Assembly: GCA_964475415.1 (NCBI GenBank)
Contig: CAYYWZ010000053.1
Span: 1 to 27,982, forward strand
Direction of reading: 5' to 3'
Length of the DNA: 27,982 nt
DNA from: CALCMJ01 sp964475415
Lineage (GTDB): Bacteria > Bacteroidota > Bacteroidia > Chitinophagales > Saprospiraceae
Below the pieces are notes generated by a model. The model was not told the DNA's origin. It did not search any database and saw only the letters and a program-made list of their open reading frames with translations. Shown piece after piece: positions 1 to 9,030 of this stretch (its first letter is position 1; each line of letters opens with the position of its first letter). A program made the position numbers and the translations under genes.

Positions 1-31
1 AATTATGACAAATTTATCATAACACACTCCG

Positions 32-3000
32 CTAATTCCCCTTCATCTCCAACTCATTCCGGATGATCAGATTAGCATTCTCATTCCATAGCTTATGTCC
101 CTCTCCATCCTTAGTAGGATTTTCGTAGATGCTTACCTTATCTAATGTACAGTTGCCACGATTATAGATTGCCCTTCCCTGATCGGAACTACCTGCTATA
201 ATATGCAGACCTTCTAGCAATACATTTTTAAAAACATTGACAAGAAAAACCTTACCTACACTTGTGCCTTCGATAAAAATATTATCAGCAGGATCAGCGA
301 TGATATTCAGATCTTTGTTGATCACCATGACAAGAGAAGTTATAGTGATGGTGTCGTTATGTAAGTCCGGATGGAAGGTGATGGTATCGCCAAAATCTGC
401 ACAGGCTATGGCAGCTCTCAAAGATCCTGGTCCGTCATCAGCTGTGTTTTTTACAAGCAAACAATTATCCTCTATTACATCGATGACAAAATCTTCCGTC
501 TCTCCTGTAGAATATGCGTCACAGGCTGAAAGATCTATATTGGTCCAGAACCTGTGCATAATAACTCTAGTTCTTAACGGACCTGAAGTCAAATTTATAT
601 CGGTCGCGATAGTGAAGTCTTGTTGCTGGTCGCTAGCTGTACTGGAGACTACACGTTCTGAATCTTCCCAGATTCCATTTCTATCAAAATCGATCCATAC
701 ATACCATACGACATTGTCAATATTATCAAGATATCCAGGGGTAAAAGAAAAGTTGATATCATCCCCAGCCGAAATACTAGATTGCTGCTCGCAGGCCCAG
801 TCGTAGTATCCGCCATTCCACTGAGAGTAATAGTTGTCATTATTTATATCCACATCCTCTATCCAGTATCTCCATGTCGACTGAGCATAAGAAGCGCAGT
901 AACTACTAGAAGATGTTGTACTGAAAAATGCATTGACATAATTACTTTCTTCTGCACCACAGTCAGCTTTGACTCTTATATCATATTCTGTGCAAGGGAT
1001 TAGATTACTGATAGTCATTCCTGTTGCTGCGTTATTAATAGTGGTCCAGTTGTTTTGACCCGCTTCAGAATATTCTAGGATGTAGTCATTAGCTCCAGAA
1101 TGAGTCCAGTAGATTTTTGCACTCTCATCCATAATAGATGCGGCATAAAAATTTGATGCATTAAGGCAATTCGGATTCTCGCTTAAGTTGAGTAAGTTAG
1201 CTCCTTGTCCATTACTGATACCTACTAATCTGTCCTTGTCTAGGAATAACATGTTCTTCATGGTTCCACCGAATCCCTCGAATGTTAGTGGCTGCCAATT
1301 ACCGCCTGGTGTTAGGATAAATAATTTTTGAGTACGCTGACCGCTGACCCATAATTTTTCCATAACGACAATTGTTCCATCTGGAGCTACGGCGACAAAA
1401 TCACTAATGTTAGTTCCAGAATCTATAGTAGACCAATTTCCATTATCCCACTTGTATATTTTATCATCAGAAATAGTCATATACAGAACACCAGATGTTA
1501 TAGGATCTAGAATCATGTGATCTAGATTCTTGTCGCCAGTTGGATGTGGGATCAGTGTCCAGCTGGTATCGTTCCAATTACGATAATACATTTTATCATT
1601 CTTATATACATAGAAGGTGTTGTTATCATCTCTATGTAATCGATCGATAGACTCCCACTCTCTAAATATATCTGGTTCCGAGATGCCTTGGTCCCATGCT
1701 GTCCATGTCACGCCGCCATCACTTGATCTATAGATCTGACTAGGTAGACCATCTTGATGGATACCTACGACAAGCTGTTCTGGATTATCATTCATAATTT
1801 TGACATCTTGAATCACGATGGCATCTTCGAAAAAATTTGTAGTCATAGGTGTAAACCAACTTTGTCCTCCATTAGTCGTTTTCCTCAGCTGTCCTGTATC
1901 ATCGAATCTTTCACCTACGGTATAACCAATGTTAGGATCTGAAGGAGCATATCTTGTAGATGCACTGTAATGTAAGAGTAGCCCAGGGTATAACATATCC
2001 TGACCACCGTCTACCGTTTTGTATTCTCCTACATCCGCAACATTAACGGTAAATCTAACAGTGTCTGTCGGATGTGGACTAACTCTCAGCGTCACCATAA
2101 TATGGATTCCGTCAGCTGTCCATTTCCAATTCCAGTTGCCATTGTTCTCCTCCTCTGTAGGATTGTTCTGATCGACCAGTGGCATCAGTGCATCTTCTGT
2201 TCTCCATACACCATCCATCAGAGCTAGGTTAGTGTCATGTGGGCTGAAGTAGAGCCCTGCTAATGAGTTGCCATGACCCGCCTTGAAATTTGTATCAGCA
2301 AAATCTGGAAAACTTAGTTTCTGTATATTATCTCCTCCTGTGTATTTGGAAAAATAATAATTTTCTCCTCCATCTAGTGTTTCCACCAGACCACTATTAT
2401 TAAATCCATCAGATCCACCAAAATACCATCGACCACTTATGGTAGGGTGAGCGGTAATGTAGTAATCATAATCTGCTCCGAAAGGTTTTTCTATAGCTGA
2501 CCAACTATCATTGACAGGATCATATATATTGATGCCTGCTTCCCGACTGACGATGATCTTATTGGTGATAGCGTCAAACTCGAAGTCTACAACTTCTTCG
2601 TCGTGAATTTTCTCTAAGCTATCATCAGTAGTATCATATTTCCACAATCCCTTTTCTGTTGTAGAGATGCCATTTCTGGTTTCAATTATGGAGGATATAT
2701 AGATTATATCTTGATTGCCAGGATCGAATTTTACTGCTGTGATCCACGCATTTTCGAAAACAGTAGGATGGATAGATGTCCAGTTAGTTCCGCTATCTGT
2801 ACTCCTATGCAAGCCACTTGTTCCATCCCATGAGCCACCAGAAAAAGTGGGTTGACCTCCTACAAATAAAGTACTTGTATTAGTAGGATGAATAATGAAA
2901 GTTTCGTCTCCCCACCTAAGTAATCCGTTACCGCTAAAGTTGGTCGGATTAGAAATTCTATCCCAGTTAATTCCGCCATCCATAGATTTAAATATGCTAG

Positions 3001-3319
3001 AGGATCCTGTATTAGGCGCGTTACCTGAACAATAATACATAGTCGTTGGTGTAACTGGATCTATCGCAAGATTTCTTGTTGTAAAGTTATGTGGATTATC
3101 CTTAGGTACATTTAGGGTTAAACTTTTCCAGCTATTTCCCGCATCAATAGAAATATTAAGTCCTGCAACATCTGTTCTGTTGTAGATGATCTGAGGATCT
3201 GTAGGGTGAAATATAATACCCGTAACCTTTCCTCCACCATGCATTTCTAAAGGCTTCCATGTCTGAGCAACAAGGTAGGTTGATAAGAAAATAAGCAGTG
3301 TAGCCTGAATGGTTTTCAT
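32..3319 (-). CDS. Secreted multidomain protein: Asp-box (BNR/sortilin-like) propeller, FN3, GEVED, beta-helix start
   Basis: This 1095-residue exported protein starts at an ATG and has a clear signal peptide (about residues 1-19, ending LVAQ). Residues about 50-700 carry at least six Asp-box motifs of the S-x-D-x-G-x-x-W type (for example SIDAGNSW, SMDGGINW, STDSGTNW, SSDGGVTW), typical of BNR/sortilin-like beta-propellers. A fibronectin type III-like domain follows (about 720-800), then a GEVED domain (about 805-950, with WIDFDRNGIW and TGETEDF). Residues 953-1095 look like the start of a CSLREA/choice-of-anchor-Q beta-helix (DDGPGSLRAAI). No type A or CHU_C sorting domain is present; the chain ends in a short strand, NLIIRNELEMKGN. 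The role is probably extracellular binding or degradation, with the substrate unknown. No catalytic residues for a glycosidase are evident. It appears to be monocistronic and lies 111 bases from panC. Confidence 0.85.
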   Translation of the reverse strand: MKTIQATLLIFLSTYLVAQTWKPLEMHGGGKVTGIIFHPTDPQIIYNRTDVAGLNISIDAGNSWKSLTLNVPKDNPHNFTTRNLAIDPVTPTTMYYCSGNAPNTGSSSIFKSMDGGINWDRISNPTNFSGNGLLRWGDETFIIHPTNTSTLFVGGQPTFSGGSWDGTSGLHRSTDSGTNWTSIHPTVFENAWITAVKFDPGNQDIIYISSIIETRNGISTTEKGLWKYDTTDDSLEKIHDEEVVDFEFDAITNKIIVSREAGINIYDPVNDSWSAIEKPFGADYDYYITAHPTISGRWYFGGSDGFNNSGLVETLDGGENYYFSKYTGGDNIQKLSFPDFADTNFKAGHGNSLAGLYFSPHDTNLALMDGVWRTEDALMPLVDQNNPTEEENNGNWNWKWTADGIHIMVTLRVSPHPTDTVRFTVNVADVGEYKTVDGGQDMLYPGLLLHYSASTRYAPSDPNIGYTVGERFDDTGQLRKTTNGGQSWFTPMTTNFFEDAIVIQDVKIMNDNPEQLVVGIHQDGLPSQIYRSSDGGVTWTAWDQGISEPDIFREWESIDRLHRDDNNTFYVYKNDKMYYRNWNDTSWTLIPHPTGDKNLDHMILDPITSGVLYMTISDDKIYKWDNGNWSTIDSGTNISDFVAVAPDGTIVVMEKLWVSGQRTQKLFILTPGGNWQPLTFEGFGGTMKNMLFLDKDRLVGISNGQGANLLNLSENPNCLNASNFYAASIMDESAKIYWTHSGANDYILEYSEAGQNNWTTINNAATGMTISNLIPCTEYDIRVKADCGAEESNYVNAFFSTTSSSSYCASYAQSTWRYWIEDVDINNDNYYSQWNGGYYDWACEQQSSISAGDDINFSFTPGYLDNIDNVVWYVWIDFDRNGIWEDSERVVSSTASDQQQDFTIATDINLTSGPLRTRVIMHRFWTNIDLSACDAYSTGETEDFVIDVIEDNCLLVKNTADDGPGSLRAAIACADFGDTITFHPDLHNDTITITSLVMVINKDLNIIADPADNIFIEGTSVGKVFLVNVFKNVLLEGLHIIAGSSDQGRAIYNRGNCTLDKVSIYENPTKDGEGHKLWNENANLIIRNELEMKGN

Positions 3320-3430
3320 GTAAAATAATTTTGCGGAATTGGCTAATTGCTTGAGGCTGGCAAAGATGCTAGCTCTATATACAAAGGTGTAGATAATAAT
3401 CTACTATTACTATTATATAAAGTTAAAGTT

Positions 3431-4300
3431 TTAAGCCTTATATAAAATCATGTTGTCTATCAGTCGAATTTCTCCCGACCATACGGCTGTAACCGCAACA
3501 ATATATTTTTTCCCTTTGAAGGTTTTTAGCTCCTGTAGCGTATGTCCATCTATAAACTTAAAGTATTCCATTTTGAAATCTTCGATATTCAGTTTGTTTT
3601 TTGCGTAGTTAGATAATTCTGTAGGACTGAATTCTTTATACTTAGCCTTGGCAAATTGTAAAGTGTCATGAAGGATAGTAGCTCTTTTTCTGTTGATCTT
3701 AGTCAGCCTTACATTACGTGAGCTCATGGCAAGACCATCTTTTTCTCTTTTGATAGGGCATACGACTAATTTTGTTTTAAGCTTCAGTTCATCGATCATT
3801 TTTTGAATGATGGTAAACTGCTGAAAATCTTTTTGCCCCATATAGAGATGATCTGGATGTACGATCTCTAGTAAGCGATGTACGACTTGTACTACACCAT
3901 CGAAATGGCCAGGTCTGAAAGCACCTTCTAGTAACTTGTCTAAACCATCTAGATTTACTTTGACCGATTTGCTTGTACCCTTAGGGTAGATTTCTTTTGT
4001 TGAAGGGAGAAAAAGAATATTGCAAGCTACTTTTTGTAGCAGCTTAGTATCAGATTTTATAGTTCTAGGATATTTGTCTAGATCTGATTTTACATTGAAC
4101 TGTGTAGGGTTTACGAATATTGAACATACACTGATGTCGTTTTCTTCGATAGATTTTTTGAAAAGCGAAGCATGGCCCTCATGCAGCGCACCAAGTGTAG
4201 GCGTGAAGCCTATGGTATTACCTTCGTTCCTCAGCTCGTTTAGTCTAACTTGTAAGGTTTCTACTGTTGTAAATATTTCTATCTGCTTATTTTTTAACAT
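3431..4300 (-). CDS. panC: Pantothenate synthetase (pantoate--beta-alanine ligase)
   Basis: The 289-residue product matches the usual length of PanC, the cytosolic enzyme that joins pantoate and beta-alanine using ATP (via pantoyl-adenylate) to make pantothenate for coenzyme A. Visible signatures are the HIGH-like nucleotide motif FTPTLGALHEGH (32-43), FVNPTQF (62-68), RPGHFDGV (129-136), the KMSKS-region equivalent MGQKDFQQ (154-161) and MSSRN (192-196). The ATG at 4298-4300 is the natural start. The gene diverges from the BioD/Pta-like ATPase gene across about 200 bases; no panB or panD is visible in this window. No confident promoter was recognised. Confidence 0.97.
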   Translation of the reverse strand: MLKNKQIEIFTTVETLQVRLNELRNEGNTIGFTPTLGALHEGHASLFKKSIEENDISVCSIFVNPTQFNVKSDLDKYPRTIKSDTKLLQKVACNILFLPSTKEIYPKGTSKSVKVNLDGLDKLLEGAFRPGHFDGVVQVVHRLLEIVHPDHLYMGQKDFQQFTIIQKMIDELKLKTKLVVCPIKREKDGLAMSSRNVRLTKINRKRATILHDTLQFAKAKYKEFSPTELSNYAKNKLNIEDFKMEYFKFIDGHTLQELKTFKGKKYIVAVTAVWSGEIRLIDNMILYKA

Positions 4301-4502
4301 ACTAATTGGCTAAAGTCTTTTGGTAAATCTGTTTAGTTGTACAATCTATTAGCATAAAATCATTGACATAAATCATCCCATTTTTTACTGCTTTTATAGA
4401 ACGTATTCACTTGAGTGTAATATGCATATATTTATGACTACACCGCCGTAAAATAAAACAAGAAAGCTAAACTTTATTACTTTAGGATAAAATTTTTGAT
4501 TG

Positions 4503-5579
4503 ATGAAGAATATATATGTAGCTGCTACGAGTCAGCATGTAGGGAAAACAACAACAACACTTGGCTTAGTTTCTTATTTGCAAAATCGAGGGGACTCTGT
4601 AGGGTATTGTAAACCTGTGGGGCAAAAGCATGTAGATGTTATGGGAGAACGTGTAGATAAGGATACGCTATTGTTCTCTGATCTGATAGGGTTTAATATA
4701 GAGCCAAGCGTACATAGTCCAGTAATTTTCTGGAAAGGAGCGACTAAAGAGTTTTTAGAAGATCCAGGAAAGTACGATCTTAAAAAATATATACTCGATG
4801 CAAGATCTGTTTTGGATGAGCGATATGATAGAATAGTTTATGAAGGAACTGGCCACCCTGGTGTAGGATCTGTAGCTGGATTATCTAACGCTCGTGTAGC
4901 TAAGATTTTAGATGCTGGTGTTATTATGATTGTAGAAGGAGGAATCGGAAGTACAATAGATATGCTTAACTTATGCCTCGCTTTATTCCGTGAAGAAAAA
5001 GTCCCTGTTCTTGGAGTTATAATAAATAAGGTGAAGAAAGAGCGTATGGATCTGATCCGAGAATTTGTAGGGAAATGGCTCAAGCAACACAACTTACCTT
5101 TGTTAGGGGTGATACCTTATGAAAAATCATTGGTCTTTCCACTTATCCACACTATAGCGAAATCCATCAACGGTAAGATTGAGTTTTTTCCAGAAAAAGT
5201 TTTCAATAGGGTAGAGGGAACCATAGCAGGATCCCTTGTAGATCTGCATGACTTAAAAGACTCAAAAAGACTTTGTCTTATAGTTAGTACTAGAGGATTA
5301 ACAAAGGCTTTAAAGAAAATAGAGTCTATATCCTTACAAGAAAAAATGGAAGAATCACCTCTTTCTGGCATCGTATTGACGGGTGATGGTAATGTAAGCA
5401 GAGATTGTAAATCTTATATTCGGAATCATCAGATTCCTCTAATTCGCACAGAATTAGATACTTATGGTTCAGTAATAAAAATAAGTAACATCGAAGTAAA
5501 AATAAATAGATCTACACCATGGAAGGTCCAGAGAGCTATTGAATTATTTGATGAAAATATTACAATAAATTCTTTTTGA
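4503..5579 (+). CDS. BioD/Pta-N-like P-loop ATPase with DRTGG-type domain
   Basis: The 358-residue protein starts with a BioD/CobB-type P-loop (residues 8-18, SQHVGKTTT). It also has YEGTGHPGVGSVAGLSNARV (about 116-135), resembling the dethiobiotin-synthetase-like N-terminal half of long phosphotransacetylases. A DRTGG-like regulatory domain seems to follow from about residue 235 (FNRVEGTIAGS). The catalytic phosphotransacetylase domain is absent, so this is the stand-alone COG0857-like form; its exact reaction is not established. An open frame begins at TTG 4500, but the adjacent ATG at 4503 is the better start. The gene is transcribed alone and ends in a strong intrinsic terminator at 5639-5677. 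Confidence 0.85.
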   Translation: MKNIYVAATSQHVGKTTTTLGLVSYLQNRGDSVGYCKPVGQKHVDVMGERVDKDTLLFSDLIGFNIEPSVHSPVIFWKGATKEFLEDPGKYDLKKYILDARSVLDERYDRIVYEGTGHPGVGSVAGLSNARVAKILDAGVIMIVEGGIGSTIDMLNLCLALFREEKVPVLGVIINKVKKERMDLIREFVGKWLKQHNLPLLGVIPYEKSLVFPLIHTIAKSINGKIEFFPEKVFNRVEGTIAGSLVDLHDLKDSKRLCLIVSTRGLTKALKKIESISLQEKMEESPLSGIVLTGDGNVSRDCKSYIRNHQIPLIRTELDTYGSVIKISNIEVKINRSTPWKVQRAIELFDENITINSF

Positions 5580-5638
5580 AGTTAAAATAAAAATACTTAT
5601 GTTTGTATTGCTAATGGAAGTTGTTCTATAATGATTGG

Positions 5639-5677
5639 CTAGCAGCAGGGTCACTGACCCTGCGCTAGTTTTTTTTT
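5639..5677 (+). terminator. Rho-independent terminator after the BioD/Pta-like gene
   Basis: The stem pairs CTAGC-a-GCAGGGTC with GACCCTGC-GCTAG around a three-base loop with a single bulged A, and a run of nine T follows (5669-5677). It lies 60 bases after the stop codon of the upstream plus-strand gene and is the textbook arrangement for intrinsic termination. Confidence 0.92.
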
Positions 5678-5798
5678 GCCTACTACTCACTAAATAACTT
5701 TTATTCCCCAAACTACCATTCCACTTTTCAGTTTATTATGTGTTATCCTAATTGGTTAATAACTCAGATCTATATTACTTGTAAAATGTATTTGTGTT

Positions 5799-5820
5799 GT
5801 TTGTAGTCCCCTGACTAGGC
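5799..5820. repeat. REP-like palindrome, copy 1 (right arm incomplete)
   Basis: The left arm GTTTGTAGTC (5799-5808) is followed by loop CCCT and only five bases of the right arm (GACTA) before the sequence diverges. It lies directly beside complete copy 2, giving a doublet typical of REP-type elements. Confidence 0.7.
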
Positions 5821-5821
5821 T

Positions 5822-5845
5822 GTTTGTAGTCTCCTGACTACAAAC
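5822..5845. repeat. REP-like palindrome, copy 2 (perfect)
   Basis: GTTTGTAGTC and GACTACAAAC form a perfect ten-base inverted repeat around loop TCCT. Together with copies 1 and 3 it fills the region 3' of the 881-residue secreted protein gene. The remainder of 5580-5938 holds the terminator at 5639-5677 and otherwise nothing recognisable. Confidence 0.88.
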
Positions 5846-5894
5846 CTATATATATCGATATCCACCATGATTCCCAGAACTCTATACAACTCAC

Positions 5895-5917
5895 TTTGTA
5901 GTCCCCCGACTACAAAC
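5895..5917. repeat. REP-like palindrome, copy 3
   Basis: TTTGTAGTC and GACTACAAA pair perfectly around loop CCCC. The flank CAATATA after the right arm is also found (as CAATATT) after copy 4 at 8817-8840, so copies 3 and 4 share more than the stem. The element sits 22 bases from the stop codon of the neighbouring minus-strand gene and could stabilise its mRNA end, though there is no T tract. Confidence 0.85.
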
Positions 5918-5938
5918 CAATATAAATTTTCTTATAAT

Positions 5939-8584
5939 CTAATTCCTTACCTTTAACAGCGTCTCAGATTTAACAATAACGGAGCTGTTTCCATTCATCT
6001 CGAGTGTAGGTGTATCAAATTTTTCTCCTGGTAGAATATCTAAACTTAAGGTTCCTCCATCATTCACAACTGTTTTTGATTGAACATACATTCTATATCC
6101 TTCAAAATGTGCTATACCCTCATTGACAAATATCTGTAAGGGATTCAAGCGTGTTTGGATGTCAAAATTTGCGGGATGATTATGATTTAAGAATTCCATG
6201 GTCTTACAATTTGTTAGGAATGGAACAGTAACTAGTTCGTTATCTGAAAGAAAACTGTTTTCATCAAAAACCAGCTTTAGAGCTGTATTCGGATTTTTAT
6301 CTACAGGGCATCCTCCAGAAAAATTGGACCAGTTAGGTTTGTGATTCCACACGCCAGTATTTCCGATCCAGTATAAGGGCGTAAGTACAGAAGAACTTGC
6401 AAAATTTATTCCGTTGTTATTTCCAGCATCTATGCCATCTGGTGCATGCATTACTCCATCGAGTTGAGCATGGATATCCTGAAATGACACTGGACCTACA
6501 ACGCAGAGATTCCCTTCCGGCTTGACAATTTCTCTTACATAACCAATCTCTTCTGAATTGATACTTGCAGGATTTGCAACTGTTGTTTCGCTTACAATAG
6601 ATTCGTTTACGATAAGTCTACCGCCGTTGACAAAAGCATTTGTCTTATGTAAAATCAGTTCTGCATCATCAGCTTCAAAAGTTAAAGAATTCATGGTGAT
6701 ATCATCCTGAACTGTAACAGGTTCTGCCCCTCTCATAGTTAAGCTATTTAAGCTTATAGGGTGATTACTTAATTCTAGAGCATCTGGGTTAGTAAGAATT
6801 AGATCATATAATGTAACAGGGGTAAATATAAGTTCTTCGCATTCTATTAGACTTGTACCAGCATTTACATCTACATTGTCTTCCACATATAATCCCAATT
6901 CTAACCTACCGTTAACCTTTATATGAGAAGATCCTAGGGTAAAAGTCTTTTCACCTAAACCATCTGCAAACAAAATGTTGGTTTCTACATCCCTGTTAGA
7001 TGTATTCATTGTTCCTTCAAGTAAACCTAAAGTGGTACAGTATAGATCATCATTCAATTTCCATTCTCCTCCACCGTCAAAGATTATGTAAGGTAGAGAA
7101 AGGGAATTCGTGATTATATTATTATTTTTATTTGATGTAAATCTTAAACTAGGGGAGCCAGGAGCAGTAATAGAAGCTGTAGCAGTTATTTCAAAATTTC
7201 CTGTTATGTGTAGTTCAGATTCGTTAGGAAAACCTTCTGTATGAAGTTCATACGGAGTAGATTTTGTCCATGTAAAATCATTACAGCCGGCGTTTACTCC
7301 ATCACGTATAGTAATTTGGTTTTGTGATCCATTGTCAATGACGACATGATCATATATTGTGGGAATACACCCGTTAGAATTTCCAGAGCTTAGTTCCCAG
7401 TTATCCGGATTATCCCAGTACGTATCTACACCACTACTGCCCAGCCAATGATAGGTAAGCGTAGGAGGGATATTCGTTTCAGTCCAGCCCGATGAGTTAC
7501 CCATCAATAGACAATTCGAAGCTATGAAGGTTCCTGCACCATCAGTGTGAATATTCCTTAAGCGTGCGTTGGTGATATTTAATGTGCCAGAATCTCTACG
7601 GAATAAAGTGATGGGTTGAGAGCCATCATTTTCAAAACGTGTACGATTGTCACAGCCTGAAGAAGAAGGGGTAGTTAATGTGCCATTAAGTGTAATCACA
7701 TTTCCGTGAAAACTGTTATTAAAAAAAGTCAATGTAGTACCTGATGGTTGGATTTCAAAGTCCTCTTCCACAGTAAAATTCCCTGCAAGAGTAGTATTAA
7801 ACGTGTTTTCTATGATTAGTTTGTCTATTGTACATCCTGTGCATTGAAAGTTGGGCTCTAGAATTGATCCCATACTATCAAAATCTTTAAGTATAACGGT
7901 GGGATGGTGTGCAGTATAACCATTAATTTGTTGTGAAGCTCCAAGAAACCGTCCAGCTTTTATAATATAGTCACCTGTAATCTCCAATGATCCATAGGTA
8001 AATCCTGTATTATATAAATTGCAATTGATCAAAGATACTCCTGCATCAATTGTTTTGTCCAAAGTCGTAGTGGCAAAAAAAGTACTTGCAGTAATAGCAA
8101 AATTATTTGTAGCTAAATGGCCACCATCCATATAAAAACCCTGAGAACATAGTATAGCTCCTGTTAGATGATAATTGACATTTTCATTTACTAGTTCTAT
8201 ACGATACATATTTTGACCTGCAGTTTGAATATTTTGGCTCCCTGGAGATTTACCATGAAAGATCCATTTGTTTGTACCATCGCCATATATTACACTGTGG
8301 GTTGATATAAATTTTAAATCACCATAGATATTCATAGATGTTTCATCATTGTCATAGGCTAAAAAGCGAATTTTGAACGCAGCTGGTGTGCCTGTCACTA
8401 CAAAATCTCTTGCATGAAAAACACCTACCGGAATATCTACATTACTTGCATTTGTTAGTCCAGAGTTGGTATCAAATAGAATATCTGTAGCTGCGTCAGG
8501 AATGATGGTTCCCCCAGCACCTCCAGAAGACGACGACCAATGAGATGGGTCGTCCCACAATCCAGATCCACCTACCCAGTACAA
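5939..8584 (-). CDS. Large secreted beta-rich protein with repeated YW-G-G-W modules; start codon problem
   Basis: The open frame encodes 881 residues from TTG 8584. Three spaced copies of a module marked YWVGGSGLWDDPSHW, YHWLGSSGV...WDNPDNW and LYWIGNTGVWNHKPNW divide the protein into long beta-strand-rich segments. Such modules are common in large exported Bacteroidota proteins. The TTG lies inside what should be the mature protein: the frame stays open upstream to 8710 and encodes basic KKSNQIENK followed by a hydrophobic signal-peptide core (YFTYIICFIIIT) ending near GYASQ, but contains no ATG, GTG or TTG. The true start may be ATC/ATT near 8683-8701, or the start may have been lost. No type A or CHU_C domain is present; the end is a short strand, VIVKSETLLKVRN, resembling that of the protein at 32-3319. 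Function unknown; probably cell surface or secreted. Confidence 0.75.
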   Translation of the reverse strand: MYWVGGSGLWDDPSHWSSSSGGAGGTIIPDAATDILFDTNSGLTNASNVDIPVGVFHARDFVVTGTPAAFKIRFLAYDNDETSMNIYGDLKFISTHSVIYGDGTNKWIFHGKSPGSQNIQTAGQNMYRIELVNENVNYHLTGAILCSQGFYMDGGHLATNNFAITASTFFATTTLDKTIDAGVSLINCNLYNTGFTYGSLEITGDYIIKAGRFLGASQQINGYTAHHPTVILKDFDSMGSILEPNFQCTGCTIDKLIIENTFNTTLAGNFTVEEDFEIQPSGTTLTFFNNSFHGNVITLNGTLTTPSSSGCDNRTRFENDGSQPITLFRRDSGTLNITNARLRNIHTDGAGTFIASNCLLMGNSSGWTETNIPPTLTYHWLGSSGVDTYWDNPDNWELSSGNSNGCIPTIYDHVVIDNGSQNQITIRDGVNAGCNDFTWTKSTPYELHTEGFPNESELHITGNFEITATASITAPGSPSLRFTSNKNNNIITNSLSLPYIIFDGGGEWKLNDDLYCTTLGLLEGTMNTSNRDVETNILFADGLGEKTFTLGSSHIKVNGRLELGLYVEDNVDVNAGTSLIECEELIFTPVTLYDLILTNPDALELSNHPISLNSLTMRGAEPVTVQDDITMNSLTFEADDAELILHKTNAFVNGGRLIVNESIVSETTVANPASINSEEIGYVREIVKPEGNLCVVGPVSFQDIHAQLDGVMHAPDGIDAGNNNGINFASSSVLTPLYWIGNTGVWNHKPNWSNFSGGCPVDKNPNTALKLVFDENSFLSDNELVTVPFLTNCKTMEFLNHNHPANFDIQTRLNPLQIFVNEGIAHFEGYRMYVQSKTVVNDGGTLSLDILPGEKFDTPTLEMNGNSSVIVKSETLLKVRN

Positions 8585-8751
8585 CTGACTTGCATAGCCT
8601 TGCTGAATTCCCGTACATGTAATTATAATAAAGCAAATAATGTATGTGAAATACTTATTTTCTATCTGATTACTTTTTTTGATGATTAGTTCATTAAAAA
8701 TAATGTCTATTCACAAGGCCTTGTACACCCATATGGGTGAAAGTTTTGGAA

Positions 8752-8759
8752 CAAAAGTA
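8752..8759 (-). promoter_or_regulatory. Candidate -7 box for the 881-residue protein gene
   Basis: On the minus strand this reads TACTTTTG, an exact match to the Bacteroidota -7 consensus TAnnTTTG. It lies about 70 bases upstream of the in-frame signal-peptide coding sequence. A matching -33 TTG is not evident, so this is tentative. Confidence 0.4.
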
Positions 8760-8816
8760 TTGTTTGTTGTTTTTGTACTATTAGTAGTTTTTAAAACATT
8801 GTGCTTTGGCTGAGCT

Positions 8817-8840
8817 GTTTGTAGTCCCCCAACTACAAAC
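8817..8840. repeat. REP-like palindrome, copy 4
   Basis: GTTTGTAGTC and AACTACAAAC flank loop CCCC, with one arm mismatch (A for G) compared with copy 2. It lies on the 5' side of the 881-residue protein gene, while copies 1-3 lie on its 3' side. Confidence 0.85.
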
Positions 8841-8870
8841 CAATATTAACCTCCGTTCATAAAAAATAAA

Positions 8871-8899
8871 AAGGTCAGTAGCTGGAAACTACTGACCTT
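8871..8899 (-). terminator. Orphan minus-strand terminator hairpin
   Basis: A perfect 11-base inverted repeat (AAGGTCAGTAG / CTACTGACCTT) encloses a seven-base loop. Read on the minus strand it is followed by a T-rich run (TTTTTATTTTTTA), as expected of an intrinsic terminator. No minus-strand gene ends nearby: the next upstream minus-strand gene stops at 9698, with the plus-strand toxin-antitoxin operon in between. The rest of 8900-9030 is AT-rich and shows no gene. Confidence 0.7.
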
Positions 8900-9030
8900 G
8901 AACTTATTTTCTAAGTTATGGACAATAAAGTGTTTTAGAGTCATTTCGGACCTTTAAAAAAATTACTATCTGAGTAAAAACTAATTATAGTAACTATAGT
9001 ATAAATTTAAAATTCTAATAAGTTAAGCCC

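Noticed and set aside
237..806. Plus-strand open frames inside the 1095-residue gene and inside the giant gene (for example 20190-20474, 23087-23323, 24147-24401)
   Set aside because: They lie antisense to clear domain-bearing coding sequence, show no recognisable domain or leader, and are explained as shadow frames.
3361..3385. Promoter for the 1095-residue protein gene (CATCTTTG with an upstream TTTG)
   Set aside because: The -7 box is imperfect and the spacing to the TTTG is about 13 bases, too short for the Bacteroidota pattern.
5799..5917. CRISPR-like array of three repeats
   Set aside because: Spacing between copies is irregular, the units are palindromic and one is partial, and no cas gene is present; the REP-type explanation fits better.
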